Source: CAWFKW01 sp964568655 (lineage in GTDB: Bacteria; Bacteroidota; Ignavibacteria; Tepidaquicellales; OLB5). From it: a DNA stretch of 64,000 bases. Of this stretch, positions 61,604 through 64,000 are shown piece after piece (the first letter of the stretch is position 1; every line of letters begins with the position of its first letter). The stretch lies in the NCBI GenBank assembly GCA_964568655.1, contig CAZMRG010000001.1:7992-71991 (forward strand), in the 5' to 3' direction. The position numbers and the translations under genes were made by a program. Under the pieces are notes generated by a model. It made no database searches, had not been told where the DNA came from, and was given only the letters and a program-made list of their open reading frames with translations.

Positions 61604-62248
61604 TTACGGCGCCAGGCGTTCTATCTTCCAGCCGGACTTCTGTTTTGTGTAGCAGATCCTGTCATGAAGCCTGTTAGGGCGTCCCTGCCAGAATTCAAAA
61701 TAATTCGGAATTAATCTGAACCCGCCCCAAACCGGCGGCAGCGGAACGTTCTTCCCGAATCTTACGAGGTATTTTAAAAATTCTCTGATGATCACCGAGC
61801 GGCTTGCTATCACGCCGCTTTGATTTGAAGCCCACGCGCCAACCCTGCTTTTATAAGGGCGTGTTTTGAAATATTCCTCGCTTTGCTCTTTTGAAACTTT
61901 TTCAATCTTTCCTTCAACTCTTACCTGCCGCTCAAGCTTGTCCCAATAAAACAAAAGCGAAGCGCAGGGATTGGCGTCAATCTCTTTTCCTTTACGGCTT
62001 TTGTAATTTGAATAAAATACAAATCCTTTGTCGTCGAATTCTTTTAGAAGCACTACTCTAACAGATGGCTTTCCATCTTTTGTGGCTGTTGCAATGGTCA
62101 TTGCGTTTGGCTCGAGGAACCCTGATTTTAAAACTTCTTCAAACCATTTTGTAAATTGTTTGAAGGGGTCCTGGCTTACGTTGTTTGCTGAAAGTGATTT
62201 TTTTGTGTATTGCCTTCGCAGATTTCTGATCTCATCCTTTCCTATCAT
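61604..62248 (-). CDS. pdxH: Pyridoxamine 5'-phosphate oxidase
   Basis: FMN-dependent enzyme oxidising pyridoxine or pyridoxamine phosphate to pyridoxal 5'-phosphate, the last step of vitamin B6 salvage. Family motifs are RRQYTKKSL at the N-terminus, PNAMTIATATKDGKPSVRVVLLKEFDDKGFVFYSNYKSRKGKEI (FMN-binding Arg and Lys), CASLLFYWDKLERQVRVEGKIEKV, YFKTRPYKSRVGAWASNQS, WGGFRLIPNYFEFWQGRPNRLHDRI and WKIERLAP at the C-terminus. Length 214 is normal. Its ATG is immediately next to the stop of the GNAT gene, so it is translated from the SRPBCC-GNAT-pdxH message. Confidence 0.97.
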   Translation of the reverse strand: MIGKDEIRNLRRQYTKKSLSANNVSQDPFKQFTKWFEEVLKSGFLEPNAMTIATATKDGKPSVRVVLLKEFDDKGFVFYSNYKSRKGKEIDANPCASLLFYWDKLERQVRVEGKIEKVSKEQSEEYFKTRPYKSRVGAWASNQSGVIASRSVIIREFLKYLVRFGKNVPLPPVWGGFRLIPNYFEFWQGRPNRLHDRICYTKQKSGWKIERLAP

Positions 62249-62647
62249 TTATTTTTTTCTCGGTATCATAAAAGCATTATCGATCTTATCAAATCCTATT
62301 TTAGGATAGTATTCCATCGCATCATGGGCGGAAACCAAAAGGAGCATTGATTCGTCGCCTATAAGTTTCTGAACTTCCGCTACAAGTTCGTGCCCGATTC
62401 CCTGGTGTTGGTATTGTTTATCAACTGCAAGGTCAGATAAGTAACAGCAATAACTGTAGTCAGTCAACGCGCGCGCCACGCCAACCAGCTTATCGCCGTC
62501 CCACGCGGTTACCGTAAGATTAGCTCCGTCGATCATCTTCTTCAGCCTGTTCAGGTCATCCGCGGGCCTGCGTATCCCGGATGCGTGGAAAACCTCGGCT
62601 AACTGATGAGGTTCTAGTTTTGTGTTAACCTTATATGTTATTACCAT
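62249..62647 (-). CDS. GNAT-family acetyltransferase, 132 aa
   Basis: A compact single GNAT domain: GDKLVGVARALTDYSYCCYLSDLAVDKQYQHQGIGHELVAEVQKLIGDESMLLLVSAHDAMEYYPKIGFDKIDNAF, with the acetyl-CoA loop QHQGIG. The substrate is not evident. It lies between the SRPBCC gene (10 bp) and pdxH (0 bp) in one operon; a link to B6 metabolism is not implied. Confidence 0.92.
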   Translation of the reverse strand: MVITYKVNTKLEPHQLAEVFHASGIRRPADDLNRLKKMIDGANLTVTAWDGDKLVGVARALTDYSYCCYLSDLAVDKQYQHQGIGHELVAEVQKLIGDESMLLLVSAHDAMEYYPKIGFDKIDNAFMIPRKK

Positions 62648-62657
62648 ACTTTAGGGT

Positions 62658-63095
62658 CTATTTCTTAAAATATGACTTATACACATGTTTTCTCAGAAAG
62701 AATTGCACATAAACCACCGGGTACATCAAAATATCCAGCGCAAAATTACCTGTGCTATATGCAATATTATCAATAATTATTGTACTATCAATGAATTTTG
62801 CCATTACGTGCCTGTGACGCCACTTTTTTAAAGGCTTTGGTAACTGTAACCCCTCATCAACGAAATAAATTTCATTGTTAGTCACGGTTTTTTCTGTAAT
62901 TAGCGCCTTCCACTCCTGTTTCCAGCCTAATGTGTTTATTACAACATGCACTTCATCGCCCTTTTCACAGCCGTCAAACCTGTTTACCTTCAATCCTATC
63001 AAAGGCGGTTTAAGCCGCTTAAATAAATATACGTCGAATTTGTTAAAAACAGTTTCGAAATCCTGTTCAACTTTTGTTGATATTTGAAAACGCAT
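62658..63095 (-). CDS. SRPBCC-superfamily ligand-binding protein
   Basis: The 145-residue protein has the START-like layout: RFQISTKVEQDFETVFNKFDVYLFKRLKPPL, GLKVNRFDGCEKGDEVHVVINTLGWKQEWKALITEKTVTNNEIYFVDEGLQLPKPLKKWRHRHVM and a long C-terminal helix. It probably forms a helix-grip fold that binds a hydrophobic ligand. First gene of the operon with a GNAT enzyme and pdxH. A palindrome lies just upstream of its ATG. Confidence 0.82.
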   Translation of the reverse strand: MRFQISTKVEQDFETVFNKFDVYLFKRLKPPLIGLKVNRFDGCEKGDEVHVVINTLGWKQEWKALITEKTVTNNEIYFVDEGLQLPKPLKKWRHRHVMAKFIDSTIIIDNIAYSTGNFALDILMYPVVYVQFFLRKHVYKSYFKK

Positions 63096-63109
63096 ATTTT
63101 TATGATGTC

Positions 63110-63129
63110 ATTCCCGCGAATGCGGGAAT
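63110..63129. repeat. 20-bp palindrome, family P20 variant
   Basis: ATTCCCGCGAATGCGGGAAT has 9-base arms with a changed loop relative to the copy at 37177-37196. It lies 15 bp upstream of the SRPBCC start. Confidence 0.75.
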
Positions 63130-63165
63130 CTTTGTTTTGTTTTTTTAGACTCTATTTTTCTGTAG

Positions 63166-63187
63166 GGGCGGACCCGTGTGTCCGCCC
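63166..63187. repeat. GGGCGGAC/GTCCGCCC hairpin
   Basis: 8-base arms with a 6-base loop, followed on the plus strand by six T. This resembles a widespread intergenic repeat rather than a terminator, since no plus-strand gene precedes it. Confidence 0.6.
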
Positions 63188-63241
63188 GTTTTTTACACCT
63201 CTCCCGCACACCAATGGTGCGCAGAGTGGGTGTTACTAAAA

Positions 63242-63277
63242 AACCCATCTATTGTTTTTGTTAACTATAGATGGGTT
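63242..63277 (-). terminator. Rho-independent terminator of the isocitrate dehydrogenase gene
   Basis: AACCCATCTAT/ATAGATGGGTT arms (11 bp) with a 14-base loop lie about 80 bases past the stop at 63359; the minus strand then reads six T. Confidence 0.75.
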
Positions 63278-63310
63278 CAATTTGTTCTGTGCGAATCGCC
63301 GTTGTTAGCG

Positions 63311-63329
63311 CCTGCCTGTAGCAGGCTGG
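63311..63329. repeat. 19-bp palindrome, family P19 copy 3 (diverged)
   Basis: CCTGCCTGTAGCAGGCTGG matches the 19-bp family at 10875-10893 in length and outer bases, with a changed centre and one arm mismatch. Confidence 0.55.
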
Positions 63330-63358
63330 TTATCACCAACAACAATTTCATGTTTAAT

Positions 63359-64000
63359 CTACTGACCCTGCGAAAGCGTAAATCCCGGAACTCCGTCAAA
63401 AGTAAATAGTCCTTCAGTTTTGACAAAATCAAATCCCGCGTTTTTTATGCTTTGCAGTAGAGCAATAATTTGTTCATGCGTAATTGCCGCGCCTTCTTTT
63501 GTGGATTGAAAGCGGCATATCCATTGGTCAACACAAAATGTTTCTTCCATGCTTCCGGGCCAAACTTTAACGCCGCGATTGGATACAGTCACAAGCTTCA
63601 TGCCGTCAATTGCTGTATCCTTCATTTTATCGCCAAGGTCCTTTGATTTCCCGTCTGTCCAGTGAACAAACACATCAACTCCGACTAATTCTTTTTTTGC
63701 TTTCTTAATATTCTGATAGTTATACGAAGGATATGATTTAACATCAAAGCTCTTGTATGATACTTCTTTCAGCTTAGATGGTTTCTGCCCAAGCCTTGCA
63801 ACAACTGCTTTAGAAAATTCTTTCGTGCCAACTTTCTCTTTGCTGTTATTTGGCTTATACAGGTCATAAGTATGAACGCCGTCTTCCATTGTTTTAAGCC
63901 ATGCGTTATGCACTTTGGTCGCCACTTCAGGCTGCCCGATATGAGCCAGCATCATAACCCCGCCAAGTAATAAGCCTGAGGGATTTGCAAGATTCTGCCC
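63359..64000 (-). CDS. icd: NADP-type isocitrate dehydrogenase, C-terminal part (cut by window)
   Basis: The frame is open to base 64000, so only the last ~213 residues are visible. NPSGLLLGGVMMLAHIGQPEVATKVHNAWLKTMEDGVHTYDLY is the end of the beta-decarboxylating dehydrogenase core. The following ~140 residues (VDVFVHWTDGKSKDLGDKMKDTAIDGMKLVTVSNRGVKVWPGS ... FCVDQWICRFQSTKEG) form the extra C-terminal domain known from the Thermus thermophilus-type enzyme, absent from the E. coli type. The enzyme converts isocitrate to 2-oxoglutarate in the TCA cycle. Terminator present. Confidence 0.88.
   Translation of the reverse strand, partial: GQNLANPSGLLLGGVMMLAHIGQPEVATKVHNAWLKTMEDGVHTYDLYKPNNSKEKVGTKEFSKAVVARLGQKPSKLKEVSYKSFDVKSYPSYNYQNIKKAKKELVGVDVFVHWTDGKSKDLGDKMKDTAIDGMKLVTVSNRGVKVWPGSMEETFCVDQWICRFQSTKEGAAITHEQIIALLQSIKNAGFDFVKTEGLFTFDGVPGFTLSQGQ

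Noticed and set aside
1..64000. tRNA, rRNA, riboswitch, prophage or insertion sequence
   Set aside because: Scanned by eye on both strands for cloverleaf arms, transposase or phage proteins and none was convincing; a covariance-model search would be needed to exclude small RNAs.

Overview
The window looks like a chromosomal segment of a Bacteroidota/Chlorobiota-type bacterium, most likely from or near the Ignavibacteria. Seven predicted secreted proteins end in a type IX secretion (T9SS) type-A sorting domain with the hallmark QNYPNPFNP motif. Several intergenic regions carry the Bacteroidota promoter box TAnnTTTG, and short palindromic repeats of a kind common in this group are scattered between genes. 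No rRNA, tRNA, CRISPR array, prophage or insertion sequence was recognised. The window cuts a wecB-like UDP-GlcNAc 2-epimerase at the left edge and an isocitrate dehydrogenase at the right edge.

Layout. 1-8 kb: epimerase, a secreted metzincin-like protease, an ABC-2-like membrane protein next to mltG, and a T9SS-sorted BNR-repeat protein. 8-14.5 kb: a YfhO-type membrane protein coupled to a small membrane protein, then two tandemly duplicated T9SS beta-propeller proteins. 14.6-20 kb: a DUF4159/DUF4175 pair (giant Met/Lys/Gln-rich coiled-coil membrane protein), an unknown protein and a GNAT acetyltransferase. 20-23.5 kb: a glycosylasparaginase-type Ntn hydrolase, an amidohydrolase homologue that has lost its metal ligands, and a small Ig-like secreted protein without a normal start codon. 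23.5-28 kb: a surface-polysaccharide block (priming sugar-phosphate transferase, small membrane protein, GT39-like transferase, divergent GT4). 28-34 kb: a small secreted protein and two large T9SS cargo proteins in DNA that looks AT-richer, then a CPBP protease. 34.5-47.5 kb: recG, a 575-bp palindrome-rich gap, a secreted GATase-like protein, an addAB-type helicase-nuclease operon, an S9 peptidase and a WlbA-like sugar-nucleotide dehydrogenase. 47.5-50 kb: two DUF4097 proteins coupled to a DUF3052 gene whose only plausible start is CTG. 50-55 kb: a one-strand run of small unknown genes. 55-57.6 kb: two more T9SS proteins. 57.9-60.9 kb: tandem paralogues of an unknown cytoplasmic family. 60.9-64 kb: a secreted unknown, an SRPBCC-GNAT-pdxH operon and the C-terminus of a Thermus-type isocitrate dehydrogenase.

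The best candidates for something undescribed are the 50-55 kb run, in which one small acidic domain occurs three times in two adjacent genes beside lipoproteins and tiny membrane proteins, and the amidohydrolase pseudoenzyme. At DNA level the notable item is a 19-bp palindrome sitting exactly inside another palindrome near 44.57 kb. Family names are from memory and visible motifs; no database search was possible.
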